Assembly: GCF_016632365.1 (NCBI RefSeq)
Contig: NZ_JAEPBH010000011.1
Coordinates: forward strand, 30,116-94,115
Source: Tenebrionibacter intestinalis
GTDB lineage: Bacteria > Pseudomonadota > Gammaproteobacteria > Enterobacterales > Enterobacteriaceae
Reading direction: 5' to 3'
Length of the DNA: 64,000 nucleotides
The notes under the pieces are model-generated. The model was given only the letters and a program-made list of their open reading frames with translations, had not been told where the DNA came from and made no database searches. Positions 19,254 to 29,341 of the stretch are shown in pieces; within the stretch, counting starts at the first letter, position 1, and every line of letters starts with the position of its first letter. Position numbers and translations under genes: made by a program.

Positions 19254-20765
19254 TTATGCGTCGGGGTTTTTGGCGTCTTTTTTCGCGTTATGCATCAGGG
19301 TATCGGCCAGGGCTATCGCAGTATAGATTGACATACCGCGCGCCACTTCCGTTACGCCATAGCTCACGGTAAGCGGGATTTTAGCGCTGGACATGGCAAT
19401 ATCAGATTCAATTCGTTTCATACATGCTCTGACCTGGGAAACGTTGCTGCCTTCAAATACCAGCAAAAATTCATCGCCGCCCATCCGCACCGCATAATCC
19501 GAGTTGCTGTTAAGGCGCGCTCTTAGCAACTGCCCGATATGCTTAAGGAGACTGTCGCCAACCGCATGGCCGTGAGTATCGTTAATCGCTTTAAAATTAT
19601 TACAATCGATCATCACGACGGTCATATTATCTTTTGTTTTGCGTTGATCAAGCTTATGCAACCAGCTTCGATTATACAGGCCCGTCAACGGGTCACGCTG
19701 GGCGCGTTCACGCGCTGCGCGGATGATATTGCAGCAAATCATATAGGCGGCTAAAAAGCACAGTGCGACCAGTAACAGCACCATCAGGTCGTTACGCCCT
19801 TTTTGAGTGACGTAATAGCGCAGTGTATTGATAGTAACAATGACGTCGTAGCGGTCGTTTATCGACACCTGTGTCTCCTTCCCGTCACTGCTTTTACCAG
19901 CAATACGAAATTCAGTATTCGTTTGCTTATCCAGCAGATAAACGTTCAGGAAGTTATTTTGCGCGCTGACCCCCAGGCTACGGACTATCTCCTGTAGCTC
20001 GCTTTGTTGATAATCAAAGCACAACCAGCCCAGCACCACCCCTCCTTTGGTACGAGACCACACTGGATGGCGAACTGTGATGACCGGCGCGTTAGAGATA
20101 GAGTCGATATAAACATGCGTTACCGCATTATTACGGGTTACAGGCGCTGCGCGCAGTTTCTGACTCAGCCAAACGCCGGACTGAGGCGTCGTAAACATGC
20201 TGTGGCTTTTACCGTTGTTGTGCTGAAAAACGAAGCGCGACAGCGGCATTTTATTCGTAATATAGATAAAATGGTTATCACCGGAGAAAAAGTATCGCCG
20301 TTCCATTTTGCTGTAACGGGAGTCTTTATTCTCAATTTTCAAAGCCATATCAATAGATTCTGCGATCAACAGCGCATCTTCTGTCAGCGGCGTGACGGAC
20401 TGTAGGGTGCCCTCCAGCGCGTTATTCGGCTTATCGGCATACAGGTTTATGCCATAGATGCCGCTATCGCGATCAAATTCCTGGCGAACGTGGACGCTTC
20501 CGGATTCGCCGCGCTTCAACCGCATGTACAGCATAGAAACGGCATCGGAAAAGTTTTCGTTATGTTGTAAATCGCTTTCGATTAGCCGAGACAGCTCATT
20601 CCCTGCCGCTCTGGCTATAGATAGCTGTCGCTGGTAAGAAAAGTAGCCCATGATAGCCATGACCAGCAAAAAGCCAGTCAGCGTAATGGCAATGACAAAT
20701 ACTTTCGAATCAAGTCGGGATAAGCGACTTTCACTGATCATCTGTTCAGACTCAACCGCATTCAA
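19254..20765 (-). CDS. Membrane-bound diguanylate cyclase with a periplasmic sensor
   Basis: A 503-residue GGDEF protein that would make cyclic di-GMP from GTP. Two membrane segments (about 23-43 and 325-348) enclose a periplasmic domain of about 280 residues, probably a Cache-type sensor by layout. The GGDEF domain begins DPLTGLYNRSW near 355. The active-site GGDEF is intact at 429-433. The inhibitory I-site RxxD is replaced by SNSD, so product inhibition at that site may be lost. The TTG at 20765 has GGAG eight bases upstream; an ATG eight codons later is an alternative. It is monocistronic with a strong terminator. Confidence 0.9.
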   Translation of the reverse strand: MNAVESEQMISESRLSRLDSKVFVIAITLTGFLLVMAIMGYFSYQRQLSIARAAGNELSRLIESDLQHNENFSDAVSMLYMRLKRGESGSVHVRQEFDRDSGIYGINLYADKPNNALEGTLQSVTPLTEDALLIAESIDMALKIENKDSRYSKMERRYFFSGDNHFIYITNKMPLSRFVFQHNNGKSHSMFTTPQSGVWLSQKLRAAPVTRNNAVTHVYIDSISNAPVITVRHPVWSRTKGGVVLGWLCFDYQQSELQEIVRSLGVSAQNNFLNVYLLDKQTNTEFRIAGKSSDGKETQVSINDRYDVIVTINTLRYYVTQKGRNDLMVLLLVALCFLAAYMICCNIIRAARERAQRDPLTGLYNRSWLHKLDQRKTKDNMTVVMIDCNNFKAINDTHGHAVGDSLLKHIGQLLRARLNSNSDYAVRMGGDEFLLVFEGSNVSQVRACMKRIESDIAMSSAKIPLTVSYGVTEVARGMSIYTAIALADTLMHNAKKDAKNPDA

Positions 20766-23226
20766 AGCTCAAACTCCACGGTAGCACGGGCTGATGACGC
20801 ACCCGGGGTACGTTACAGCTCGATGAGGCCAACCGAACGCTTCAGGCATCCGGCAAGCTAACAAAAAATAAAACGGCCGCATCCATGCCTGTTGACGAAA
20901 AGCGTTTCAACGTAAGCCGACAGGTATGCTACTTCACGTTAGCGGCATACCTGTTTAAGCCTGAAAAGCTTTTCTTGTCCTGAAAAGAGAATGTATTGGG
21001 GTTATCGTCCCCGGTTACGTGGATAACACATCGCCAGAGATGTTCTTCCTTACACTACAATGCCCCATATGCGATAAGCGCCATTACAAGCCAGCCATAC
21101 GGCTATTTACTGTCGGAGGTTGTTAACCAGACGCTATAATTTTGTTTGTGTAAATATACGTCAACAACAAAAATCTGTGAGCAGCTTATCAGACTTTATT
21201 TAAAAGACAATTGAATTGTATTTAATTTATTCGCCGCAGGTGTTATCTCATTGATATATAGCCTAACATGAAACAAATTTCTTGTTATAAAGAATAATTC
21301 TCAACTCCATAAAAGTTGATACAAAGCCATATTTAATAGTTCCGTAACGTTTTTTTGATGTTTTCTGTCTACCATTAGCATTTACTAACCGGACGCGCGC
21401 TTAAGATAATTCCGCGCGGTAATATTAGGGCGGTATTCATCCGAATAAAAACACTATTTTAGACAAGGTTTTTATTCTGTGACATTTACAACACCCGGTC
21501 TGTTGTAATGAAAAACGATATTGTCAGTCTAGCGGCGTGGTGTATATCGGCACAGAGCACATATTTAACCTGCCCGGATACAGGGCATCCACGACATGCC
21601 CCGTTTAGCACCATGCGACATGGGCTAGCGTACCGTCTACTGAACGCGCGTATAAGCTGCGCCAGTCCCGCGCCAAACTCACCATAAGGCAGCATCGCGT
21701 TCCGTAGAATGCATTCAAGTGTATCGTTGACTTACGTGGTATAACGAAAAAGAATATTTTATGTACAGAAAATTTTTTCTGGCAATATGTGTTTTCTTGC
21801 ATGTCCGTTACGTTTTCGCAATAAATGATAATGAATAAGGCGGCGATGCCGTTATCCATGCGCCGGTACATTTTTAATAGCGCGCTTATTGCCTGCTGAC
21901 ATCACAAAACGCAACAAAACATGAAAGCAACAATAAACCAACATAATCATGCACAATAAGCTTCTTTTTACAAAATTGCCCACCAGAGATCCCCTGCCGC
22001 CGCCTGTAAATAGTTCTATTTTTAGATTGCAATTCACACAACGGCGGGTTTGTGATGAGAAAAAGCAGTATACTTTTTTAGCATCACTTCCTGTTGACCA
22101 TCAAAACAAAGCCTACACACCCATCTCATTTCATAAATAAGCTATTTCTTAATTGTAATTAATACAGTGACAGAAAAATAAAAAGCGCACTGGACGGATA
22201 CGCACAAAAATTCGAGGCACAAAGTGCGTCAACCATTCTTACGATGGGTGCAGCCAACAGCCGGAGCAAGGGCGTGCAAAAAGTTATAAAAGCGGTCCAT
22301 GCCATTAACGCCATTTTTTTCCTGCTCCCGGCTGGCTAAACAGACACACATTCCCTGCCTGCCGCTTTTGTCAAAAGCAGGTTTAAAGCGGCATTAACGC
22401 AATAAAGGCGCCTGTTACTGGCGCATCAGGAAGCGTTGACTTTAACCTGCTATAAAAAGCGCCGCTATCATACGAAAGGGGTTGCCCGACCGCAGGTATG
22501 AACAATGTACCTACCCATACGTAAAAAGGACGTCAGCAACGCCCATGCCGTTGTTAAGTCTCAGATTTTCTTTCGCCTGTGTGGGTGTAAACAACGCCCT
22601 GCTGAAATCAGCGATCCGGAGGTTGAAAGACAAAACCACGTCGCAGAGAGTGGCGGCCCGACGTAAAGCGCTGCATGAATGCAGCATCAAACAACCGCAG
22701 GCTGAAAACCAGGAGAGGAACGCACCGCCTAAAAGGCGCAAGACGGTTGACAGACGCTGTGCCGAACGGCCTCAGCCAGAAAGAGCGGGAAATTCAACGC
22801 ATTGTTTTTTTGTCATCGGCAGGAAATGCCAAAAGAGCATAAACACGACTGCGCCCTCTTTGCCATCTACAGGCTTGCCAAAATAGCGGCGCTTTCCTGG
22901 CAAGCCGCCAGGACAGGTAAGAGACGCGCAAACGTCTCTTGAGACTGCGGCCCTGTCGCAGACAGGATGGATGAAACACAATAAAAAACAAGGAAAATCA
23001 AAGGATTGACTTTCACCTGCTTACCGCAAACAAAGAAAAAAATCGTTTTTTCCTTCTTTGTCAACAATCTGAAGAGACGCGCAAGCGTCTCTTACCCGTT
23101 TAACAATGAAAAGGCCCCGTTTTCGCTAACGCAGGAGGAACGAAACGCCCTCTTAGCCCTGAGCAACGAGCATTACCCGTATCCAGGGCGTTTTTGCCAA
23201 ACGGCGCGTATTGCTTTAACCGCGCA
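20766..23226. other. 2.4-kb region without a convincing gene
   Basis: The stretch between the diguanylate cyclase and ssb has only short frames with no family resemblance. 21120-22160 is AT-rich, unlike the GC-rich flanks. Visible structures are a 10-bp inverted repeat (ACAGGTATGC 20920-20929 with GCATACCTGT 20945-20954), an 8-bp one (GCCGCTTT 22361-22368 with AAAGCGGC 22385-22392) and the multi-hairpin repeat at the ssb end. It may hold small RNAs, a very short gene or remnants of lost genes; none can be named. Confidence 0.6.
22918..23094 (-). repeat. Multi-hairpin intergenic repeat, copy A
   Basis: The core 22961-23073 matches 51644-51756 over the same 113 bases with about 13 differences by hand count. 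Hairpins in order: CCTGTC-GCA-GACAGG (22952-22966), GAAAATCA with TGACTTTC (one mismatch, which becomes a G-U pair on the minus strand), and an A-rich arm pairing with TTTTTTCCTTCTTTG, followed by TCAACAATCTGA. Two near-identical palindromes AGAGACGCGCAA(A/G)CGTCTCT flank the core. It lies 3' of ssb on the ssb strand. I do not recognise the family. Confidence 0.8.
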
Positions 23227-23769
23227 TCAGAACGGGATATCGTCGTCAAAATCCATCGGCGGTTCGTTAGAAGGCGCCGCCGGCGCATTTTGCTGCTGCG
23301 GGCGAGACTGCGCGCCTCCGCTAAACTGCTGGCCGCCGCCCTGCGGCTGTTGCGGCTGCTGTGGTTGCTGCGGCTGGCCCCAGCTTCCCTGCTGCTGCCC
23401 GCCGCCTGCGCCCTGCTGGCGGCCGCCCAACATCTGCATTACGCCGCCAATTTGCGGAACGTTGATTTCGGTCGTATAACGTTCCTGTCCGCTCTGATCG
23501 GTCCATTTACGGGTACGCAACTGGCCTTCGATATAGACCTGCGATCCCTTACGCAGATATTCGCCAGCCACTTCCGCCAGCTTGCCGAACATCACAACGC
23601 GGTGCCATTCGGTCTGCTCTTTCATCTCGCCAGTCTGTTTATCGCGCCAGGATTCAGAGGTAGCCAGCGTCAGGTTGGCCACCGCGCCACCGCTCGGCAA
23701 ATAGCGTAGTTCCGGATCCTGCCCCAGGTTCCCGATGAGAATCACCTTGTTTACGCCTCTGCTGGCCAT
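23227..23769 (-). CDS. ssb: Single-stranded DNA-binding protein
   Basis: A 180-residue protein (E. coli 178) that coats single-stranded DNA as a tetramer and recruits repair and replication partners. It has an N-terminal OB fold (about 1-110, starting [16 protein letters not shown]), a flexible Gly/Gln/Pro-rich linker with repeated PQQ units, and the acidic partner-binding tip MDFDDDIPF. The ATG at 23769 has AGGAG eight bases upstream. It is divergent from uvrA and shares its LexA-controlled region. Confidence 0.98.
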   Translation of the reverse strand: MASRGVNKVILIGNLGQDPELRYLPSGGAVANLTLATSESWRDKQTGEMKEQTEWHRVVMFGKLAEVAGEYLRKGSQVYIEGQLRTRKWTDQSGQERYTTEINVPQIGGVMQMLGGRQQGAGGGQQQGSWGQPQQPQQPQQPQGGGQQFSGGAQSRPQQQNAPAAPSNEPPMDFDDDIPF

Positions 23770-23894
23770 GTTCGTGTCTCCTGAGATGGTTTTAAATAGT
23801 GTAAAACGCGTGATTCTATCACGCCAGCCCCAGAGAGTGTACCTGCGGCCTGACTTCCGGAAATCTACCACACCTGATGCAACATTGCGAAGAA

Positions 23895-23914
23895 CACTGG
23901 ATATTCATTCAGGT
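23895..23914. promoter_or_regulatory. LexA box in the uvrA-ssb divergent region
   Basis: The 20-mer CACTGGATATTCATTCAGGT differs from the E. coli uvrA SOS box in two positions. CTG...CAG half sites with correct spacing are kept. It lies 76 bases before the uvrA ATG, so uvrA should be DNA-damage inducible, with a smaller effect on ssb. Confidence 0.85.
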
Positions 23915-23989
23915 TTAATTGTGTCATAATTAGCCGTTTCTGGCCGCAGGTTATCGTCCTGGCGCGGCGCTATCTTCCGGGAAAGGTGA

Positions 23990-26821
23990 ATGGATAAGAT
24001 CGAAGTCAGGGGCGTACGCACCCATAATCTCAAGAATATTAACCTCGTCATTCCGCGCGACAAACTTATCGTTATCACCGGTCTGTCCGGTTCCGGTAAA
24101 TCATCGCTGGCGTTTGATACGCTGTATGCCGAAGGGCAGCGTCGCTACGTTGAGTCGCTGTCTGCCTACGCGCGCCAGTTTTTGTCGCTAATGGAAAAAC
24201 CGGATGTCGATCACATCGAAGGCCTGTCGCCCGCCATTTCTATTGAGCAAAAATCAACATCGCACAACCCACGCTCCACCGTAGGCACGATTACGGAAAT
24301 TCACGATTACCTGCGACTGCTTTTCGCCCGCGTCGGCGAACCGCGCTGCCCGGACCATGACGTTACGCTGGCGGCTCAGACGGTCAGCCAGATGGTGGAT
24401 AACGCGCTAAGCCAACCAGAAGGCAAACGCCTGATGCTACTGGCGCCCGTGATTAAAGAGCGTAAGGGCGAACACGCCAAAACGCTGGAGAACCTGGCAA
24501 GCCAGGGCTATATCCGCGCCCGTATCGACGGCGAAGTATGCGATCTCTCCGATCCGCCGAAGCTGGAATTGCAAAAGAAACACACTATTGAGGTCGTTAT
24601 CGATCGCTTTAAAGTGCGCGCCGATCTCGCCACGCGCCTGGCTGAATCCTTTGAAACCGCACTGGAACTTTCCGGCGGCTCCGCCATCGTGGCGGATATG
24701 GACGATCCTAAAGCGGAAGAACTGCTGTTCTCCGCCAACTTTGCCTGCCCCATCTGCGGCTATAGCATGCGTGAACTGGAACCGCGTCTGTTCTCGTTCA
24801 ACAACCCCGCCGGCGCCTGCCCCACCTGCGACGGCCTCGGCGTACAGCAGTATTTCGATCCGGATCGCGTGGTGCAAAACGGCGAGCTGTCGTTGGCAGG
24901 CGGCGCTATTCGCGGCTGGGATCGCCGCAACTTTTATTATTTTCAGATGCTGCGCTCGCTTGCCGATCACTACGGGTTTGACGTAGAGGCGCCCTGGAAC
25001 AAGCTGAGCGATAAAGTGCGCGACGCAATATTCAACGGTTCCGGCAAAGAAACGATTGAGTTTAAATACGTTAACGATCGCGGAGATACCTCCGTGCGTC
25101 GGCACCCTTTTGAGGGGGTGCTCCACAACATGGCGCGCCGTTATAAGGAAACGGAATCCAACGCGGTGCGTGAGGAACTGTCAAAATACATCAGTAATCG
25201 CCCCTGCATCAGTTGCGAGGGCACTCGTCTTAAGCGTGAAGCGCGACATGTCTTCGTTGAAAACACTTCATTGCCGACGATTTCTGACATGAGCATTGGC
25301 CATGCGATGGATTTCTTCAACACGATGAAGCTATCCGGCCAGCGTGCCAAAATTGCTGAAAAAGTGTTAAAGGAGATCGGCGATCGTCTCAAATTCCTGG
25401 TCAACGTAGGGCTGAACTACCTTACTTTGTCGCGTTCAGCGGAAACGCTGTCCGGCGGCGAAGCGCAGCGTATCCGCCTGGCCAGCCAGATTGGCGCAGG
25501 TCTGGTCGGCGTTATGTATGTACTCGACGAGCCGTCTATCGGCCTGCACCAGCGTGACAACGAACGCCTGCTCGGCACGCTGATCCATCTGCGCGACCTG
25601 GGCAATACCGTCATTGTGGTTGAACATGACGAAGATGCTATTCGCGCCGCCGACCATGTGATTGATATTGGCCCCGGCGCAGGCGTGCACGGCGGTCAGG
25701 TAGTGGCTGAAGGCCCGCTGAAAGCGATTATGGCGGTGCCGGAATCGCTTACCGGTCAGTATATGAGCGGCAAACGCCAGATCGCTGTGCCTGAGAAGCG
25801 CGTGCAGGCCGATCCGTCAAAAACGCTCAGACTCAGCGGCGCACGGGGCAATAACCTGAAAAACGTCACGCTGACGCTGCCGGTTGGGCTGTTTACCTGC
25901 ATTACCGGCGTCTCCGGTTCCGGCAAGTCCACGCTGATTAATGATACGCTGTTTCCCATCGCTCAGCGTCAGCTTAACGGCGCGACCAGCAACGAACCGG
26001 CGCCCTACCGCGATATTCAGGGGCTGGAAAATTTCGATAAGGTCATCGATATCGACCAAAGCCCCATTGGCCGCACGCCTCGCTCCAACCCGGCCACTTA
26101 TACTGGCGTATTTACCCCGGTACGCGAGCTGTTCGCTGGCGTACCGGAATCGCGCTCGCGCGGCTATACGCCGGGCCGCTTCAGCTTTAACGTGCGCGGC
26201 GGTCGCTGTGAGGCTTGCCAGGGCGACGGCGTTATCAAAGTAGAGATGCACTTCCTGCCTGACGTTTACGTAGCCTGCGACCAGTGCAAAGGCAAGCGCT
26301 ACAACCGCGAAACGCTGGAGATCAAGTACAAGGGTAAAAATATACACGAAGTACTGGACATGACGATTGAAGAAGCACGCGAATTCTTTGACGCCGTGCC
26401 TGCGCTGGCGCGCAAACTCCAGACGCTGATGGATGTGGGATTGTCCTATATTCGCCTGGGGCAATCGGCGACCACGCTATCCGGCGGTGAGGCCCAGCGC
26501 GTGAAGCTGGCGCGCGAGCTGTCAAAGCGCGGCACCGGGCAGACGCTCTATATTCTTGACGAACCAACAACCGGCCTGCACTTTGCTGACATCCAGCAGT
26601 TGCTGGATGTACTGCATCAGTTACGCGACCAGGGCAATACCATTGTGGTCATTGAACATAACCTGGATGTGATTAAAACCGCAGACTGGATAGTTGACCT
26701 GGGGCCGGAAGGCGGCAGCGGCGGCGGCGAAATCCTCGTTTCCGGCACGCCGGAAACGGTCGCAGAGTGCAAAACTTCGCATACGGCAAGGTTCCTCAAA
26801 CCCATGCTGAAACAAAAGTAA
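23990..26821 (+). CDS. uvrA: Excinuclease ABC subunit A
   Basis: The damage-recognition ATPase of nucleotide excision repair. It forms UvrA2-UvrB, scans DNA and loads UvrB. It has 943 residues (E. coli 940) with two ABC modules: Walker [10 protein letters not shown] (about 31-39) and GVSGSGKST (about 640-648), two LSGGEAQR signature motifs, and zinc-finger cysteine sets at about 253-283 (CPIC...CPTC) and about 740-765 (CEAC...CDQC). The ATG follows GGAAAGG. A 20-base hairpin at 26835-26854 just after the stop lacks a T run and may aid termination. Confidence 0.98.
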   Translation: MDKIEVRGVRTHNLKNINLVIPRDKLIVITGLSGSGKSSLAFDTLYAEGQRRYVESLSAYARQFLSLMEKPDVDHIEGLSPAISIEQKSTSHNPRSTVGTITEIHDYLRLLFARVGEPRCPDHDVTLAAQTVSQMVDNALSQPEGKRLMLLAPVIKERKGEHAKTLENLASQGYIRARIDGEVCDLSDPPKLELQKKHTIEVVIDRFKVRADLATRLAESFETALELSGGSAIVADMDDPKAEELLFSANFACPICGYSMRELEPRLFSFNNPAGACPTCDGLGVQQYFDPDRVVQNGELSLAGGAIRGWDRRNFYYFQMLRSLADHYGFDVEAPWNKLSDKVRDAIFNGSGKETIEFKYVNDRGDTSVRRHPFEGVLHNMARRYKETESNAVREELSKYISNRPCISCEGTRLKREARHVFVENTSLPTISDMSIGHAMDFFNTMKLSGQRAKIAEKVLKEIGDRLKFLVNVGLNYLTLSRSAETLSGGEAQRIRLASQIGAGLVGVMYVLDEPSIGLHQRDNERLLGTLIHLRDLGNTVIVVEHDEDAIRAADHVIDIGPGAGVHGGQVVAEGPLKAIMAVPESLTGQYMSGKRQIAVPEKRVQADPSKTLRLSGARGNNLKNVTLTLPVGLFTCITGVSGSGKSTLINDTLFPIAQRQLNGATSNEPAPYRDIQGLENFDKVIDIDQSPIGRTPRSNPATYTGVFTPVRELFAGVPESRSRGYTPGRFSFNVRGGRCEACQGDGVIKVEMHFLPDVYVACDQCKGKRYNRETLEIKYKGKNIHEVLDMTIEEAREFFDAVPALARKLQTLMDVGLSYIRLGQSATTLSGGEAQRVKLARELSKRGTGQTLYILDEPTTGLHFADIQQLLDVLHQLRDQGNTIVVIEHNLDVIKTADWIVDLGPEGGSGGGEILVSGTPETVAECKTSHTARFLKPMLKQK

Positions 26822-26972
26822 GGTAGTTGCCTCACTGCCGCTCAAAAGCGGCAGAAGGCTAATCATTTACCCACGTTAAAAAACGCCGGTATGCAGGATG
26901 GAAAGGCCCGGTTCCCTTTGCGCCTCTGCGGTCTGGCCCTGCGCTGGCGCGTAAACAACGGTTCTCAGACTT

Positions 26973-27329
26973 TTACGAGCCCAGAAGCTGTCTGCGCGCC
27001 GGTTCCGGCGCCAGCTCCAGCGCCAGCTGATACGAGGCATCCACCAGATAGTAGATGCGCGAATCCGCCAGCGTGCCATCAAGAAACAGCGTGCTCCAGT
27101 GGGCTTTATTAAGGTGGGCGCTGGGCTTTACATCCAGATGTTCTTCGCGCAGCAGTTCCGCCAGCTCCGGACTGGTTTTCAGCGATACCGCCGGGCGTCC
27201 ATTTACTTCGTGCGCCATAGCAAACAGCACGCCCGCCACTTTAATTTGTGTTGCCTTCCAGTCGCTGTGGACGCTCTGCTCCGCGCCAGGTTTACTCATA
27301 CAGTACGGTAGCAGCTCTGAATTAGTCAT
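26973..27329 (-). CDS. yjbR: MmcQ/YjbR family DNA-binding-like protein
   Basis: A 118-residue protein with the E. coli YjbR length and sequence (MTNSELLPYCMSKPGAEQSV). The family adopts a CyaY-like fold and is annotated as DNA-binding-like, but its function is not established. The conserved LNKAHWST motif is near residue 74. It starts two bases after the yjbQ stop, so the two are almost certainly one operon. Confidence 0.92.
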   Translation of the reverse strand: MTNSELLPYCMSKPGAEQSVHSDWKATQIKVAGVLFAMAHEVNGRPAVSLKTSPELAELLREEHLDVKPSAHLNKAHWSTLFLDGTLADSRIYYLVDASYQLALELAPEPARRQLLGS

Positions 27330-27331
27330 TG

Positions 27332-27748
27332 TTATTCCCCCTGCAACGTTGCAACAATTTTTCGCGAACCGCCGTAGATACGATGCTCCCCCAGCCAGAT
27401 CCCCTGCCAGCGCCCCAGTTCGGGCTGCCCATGCTTTACGGGCAACGTCAGCGACGCGCCCAACAGGGACGATTTAATATGCGCGGGCATGTCGTCGCCA
27501 CCTTCATAATCATGCTCATACGACGCGCTGTCCGGCACGCTGCGTAAAAAATGGCGTTCCATATCCAGGCGTACGCTCGGATCACAGTTTTCGTTAAGCG
27601 TGAGAGAGGCAGAGGTATGCTGGAGCAGTAAATGCAGCAGGCCAACCCGGATGCTGGTTAATTCACGAATCTGCGCCAGCACCTCATCAGTAATGAGGTG
27701 AAAACCGCGCGGCTTTGCGCTCAGAAACAGGGTCTGCTGTAACCACAT
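27332..27748 (-). CDS. yjbQ: YjbQ/UPF0047 family protein
   Basis: A 138-residue protein equal in length to E. coli YjbQ. The UPF0047 signature [14 protein letters not shown] is near residue 44 and the conserved GIWLGEHR near 116. E. coli YjbQ can replace thiamine phosphate synthase weakly; the natural role is not known. First gene of the yjbQ-yjbR pair. Confidence 0.93.
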   Translation of the reverse strand: MWLQQTLFLSAKPRGFHLITDEVLAQIRELTSIRVGLLHLLLQHTSASLTLNENCDPSVRLDMERHFLRSVPDSASYEHDYEGGDDMPAHIKSSLLGASLTLPVKHGQPELGRWQGIWLGEHRIYGGSRKIVATLQGE

Positions 27749-27839
27749 AATCTCACTCCGTATCCATCACAATATGTTTAAGTGTGCAGCAAGCCGGAAA
27801 AAGGTAAACCCGGGGCAAAGAAATTTCTTATCCATACTG

Positions 27840-27950
27840 TCCCTTCGTACCGCCACTTTGTTGGCTGTGCCGGCATACCCCGATCTGTGGTCTGGGTAAG
27901 CTTACGGGGATCTCCGGGCTTGTCGCCTTAATGTCATTTCAATGATTTCG
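27840..27950 (-). repeat. ERIC/IRU-type enterobacterial repeat
   Basis: Read on the minus strand, blocks AGGCGACAAGC, GATCCCCGTAAGCTTAC, GGGGT and AGCCAACAAAGTGGCGGTACGAAGG appear in the order and spacing of the 127-bp enterobacterial repetitive intergenic consensus element, whose core pairs around the GTAAGC region. The central ERIC palindrome lies at about 27872-27920. The copy is diverged in the loop. It sits between yjbQ and tyrB, where E. coli has aphA and other genes. Confidence 0.75.
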
Positions 27951-27963
27951 TGTCCAGACGATA

Positions 27964-28006
27964 AGAAATAAAAGCCCCCGCTTTTTATGTATAAGAAAGC
28001 GGGGGC
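27964..28006 (-). terminator. Intrinsic terminator of tyrB
   Basis: An 11-bp stem (27974-27984 with 27996-28006) rich in G and C is followed on the minus strand by TTTATTTCTT. It is 20 bases past the tyrB stop. Confidence 0.9.
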
Positions 28007-28025
28007 CTTTTACATAAGTGAATAC

Positions 28026-29219
28026 TTACATCACAGCAGCGAAAGACCTGGCGACGTAGTCCACATTATGCGTATTCAACCCTGCCACGCACATACGGCC
28101 GCTGGCAATGAGGTATACGCCAAACTCATCGCGCAGTCGATCGACCTGGGCTGGGCTGAGGCCGGTATATGTGAACATGCCTCGCTGATGCAGAAAATAG
28201 CTGAAATCCCGGCCCGGTATTTCACGGCTGAGCACCTCTACCAGCGTTTTACGCATGGCCAGGATTCGCAGGCGCATTTCTTCCACTTCCGCCAGCCAGT
28301 CCGCACGCAGCGCATCGTCATTAAGCACGGTAGAAACCAACTGCGCGCCGTAATTCGGCGGGCTTGAGTAGTTACGGCGAACCGCGGCTTTAAGCTGCCC
28401 CAGCACTCGCGTAGCGGCGCTGACATTTTCGCAAACTACCGACAGGCCGCCTGCGCGCTCACCGTACAACGAGAAAATCTTTGAAAACGAATTGCTGACG
28501 AATACCGGTAGCCCGGCGTCGGCTGCGGCGCGAATTGCATAAGCGTCAGCCTCCATTCCTGCCCCGAAGCCCTGATAGGCAATATCCATAAACGGAATAA
28601 GATCGCGTGATTTCAGCACGTGAATCACCTCGTCCCATTCGGCCTCGCTCAGATCGGAACCGGTCGGATTGTGGCAGCACGGATGCAGCAGTACGATACT
28701 ACGCGGCGTCAGCGCGTTAAGCGTGTCGAGCAGAGCGCAAAGGCGTACGCCTTTTGTTTCCTCATCAAACCAGGGGTAAGTGCCTACTTCAAACCCAGCC
28801 CCGGCAAATATTGCAATATGATTTTCCCATGTCGGGTCGCTCACCCAAACTTTTGAATCGGGAAAGTAGCGCTTGAGGAAATCTGCGCCGACCTTCAGCG
28901 CGCCGGAGCCGCCAAGCGTCTGAATGGTCGCAATACGCCCTTCACGCAGCGCCGGATGCGCTGTGCCAAAAAGCAGCGGCGCGATAGCGTGGCGATAGCT
29001 GTTCATACCTTCCATCGGCAGGTAAACGCAGGCGTCAGGCGGCTGCGTGCTAATACGCGCTTTAGCGGCTGCTACGGCGCGAAGCTGGGGTATAATGCCG
29101 TCTTCATTATAATAAAGCCCAATACTGAGGTTAACTTTGCCCGCTCGCGGGTCTTCCTTATAGCGCTCCATAAGGGAGAGGATAGGGTCGCCCGCATAGG
29201 CGTCGACATTCTCAAACAC
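28026..29219 (-). CDS. tyrB: Aromatic amino acid aminotransferase
   Basis: A PLP enzyme making tyrosine and phenylalanine, and also leucine, from their keto acids. The GTG at 29219 gives 397 residues, the E. coli TyrB length, and has AGGAG nine bases upstream; extending to a start at 29261 has no family support. The PLP lysine is in [14 protein letters not shown] (Lys247 by alignment). A -10-like TATAAT is at 29245-29250 on the minus strand. I did not find a clear TyrR box. Confidence 0.96.
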   Translation of the reverse strand: MFENVDAYAGDPILSLMERYKEDPRAGKVNLSIGLYYNEDGIIPQLRAVAAAKARISTQPPDACVYLPMEGMNSYRHAIAPLLFGTAHPALREGRIATIQTLGGSGALKVGADFLKRYFPDSKVWVSDPTWENHIAIFAGAGFEVGTYPWFDEETKGVRLCALLDTLNALTPRSIVLLHPCCHNPTGSDLSEAEWDEVIHVLKSRDLIPFMDIAYQGFGAGMEADAYAIRAAADAGLPVFVSNSFSKIFSLYGERAGGLSVVCENVSAATRVLGQLKAAVRRNYSSPPNYGAQLVSTVLNDDALRADWLAEVEEMRLRILAMRKTLVEVLSREIPGRDFSYFLHQRGMFTYTGLSPAQVDRLRDEFGVYLIASGRMCVAGLNTHNVDYVARSFAAVM

Positions 29220-29341
29220 GCCGGTTTTCTCCTGGTGCAAATAGATTATAAGCAACCACAATAAACCGGATACGGCAGGAGATCGAGAGGAAGCGTTAAC
29301 GAAACGTTAGCACAGTATGCGCCTGCGCCAACGCCTCAGGG

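Noticed and set aside
22482..22886. 134-codon plus-strand frame downstream of ssb
   Set aside because: Composition is very basic with no domain or membrane pattern, no clear ribosome site, and it overlaps the weakly repeated region shared with the metH side.
22900..23100. Possible CRISPR array in the repeats near ssb
   Set aside because: The repeated units are palindromes of different sequence without regular spacers, and no cas gene is in the window.
23300..23420. Short tandem repeats in ssb as a repeat element
   Set aside because: They encode the Gln/Pro/Gly-rich linker normal for enterobacterial SSB proteins.
29220..29341. TyrR boxes upstream of tyrB
   Set aside because: No TGTAAA-N6-TTTACA-like sequence is visible, although E. 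coli tyrB is TyrR-regulated.
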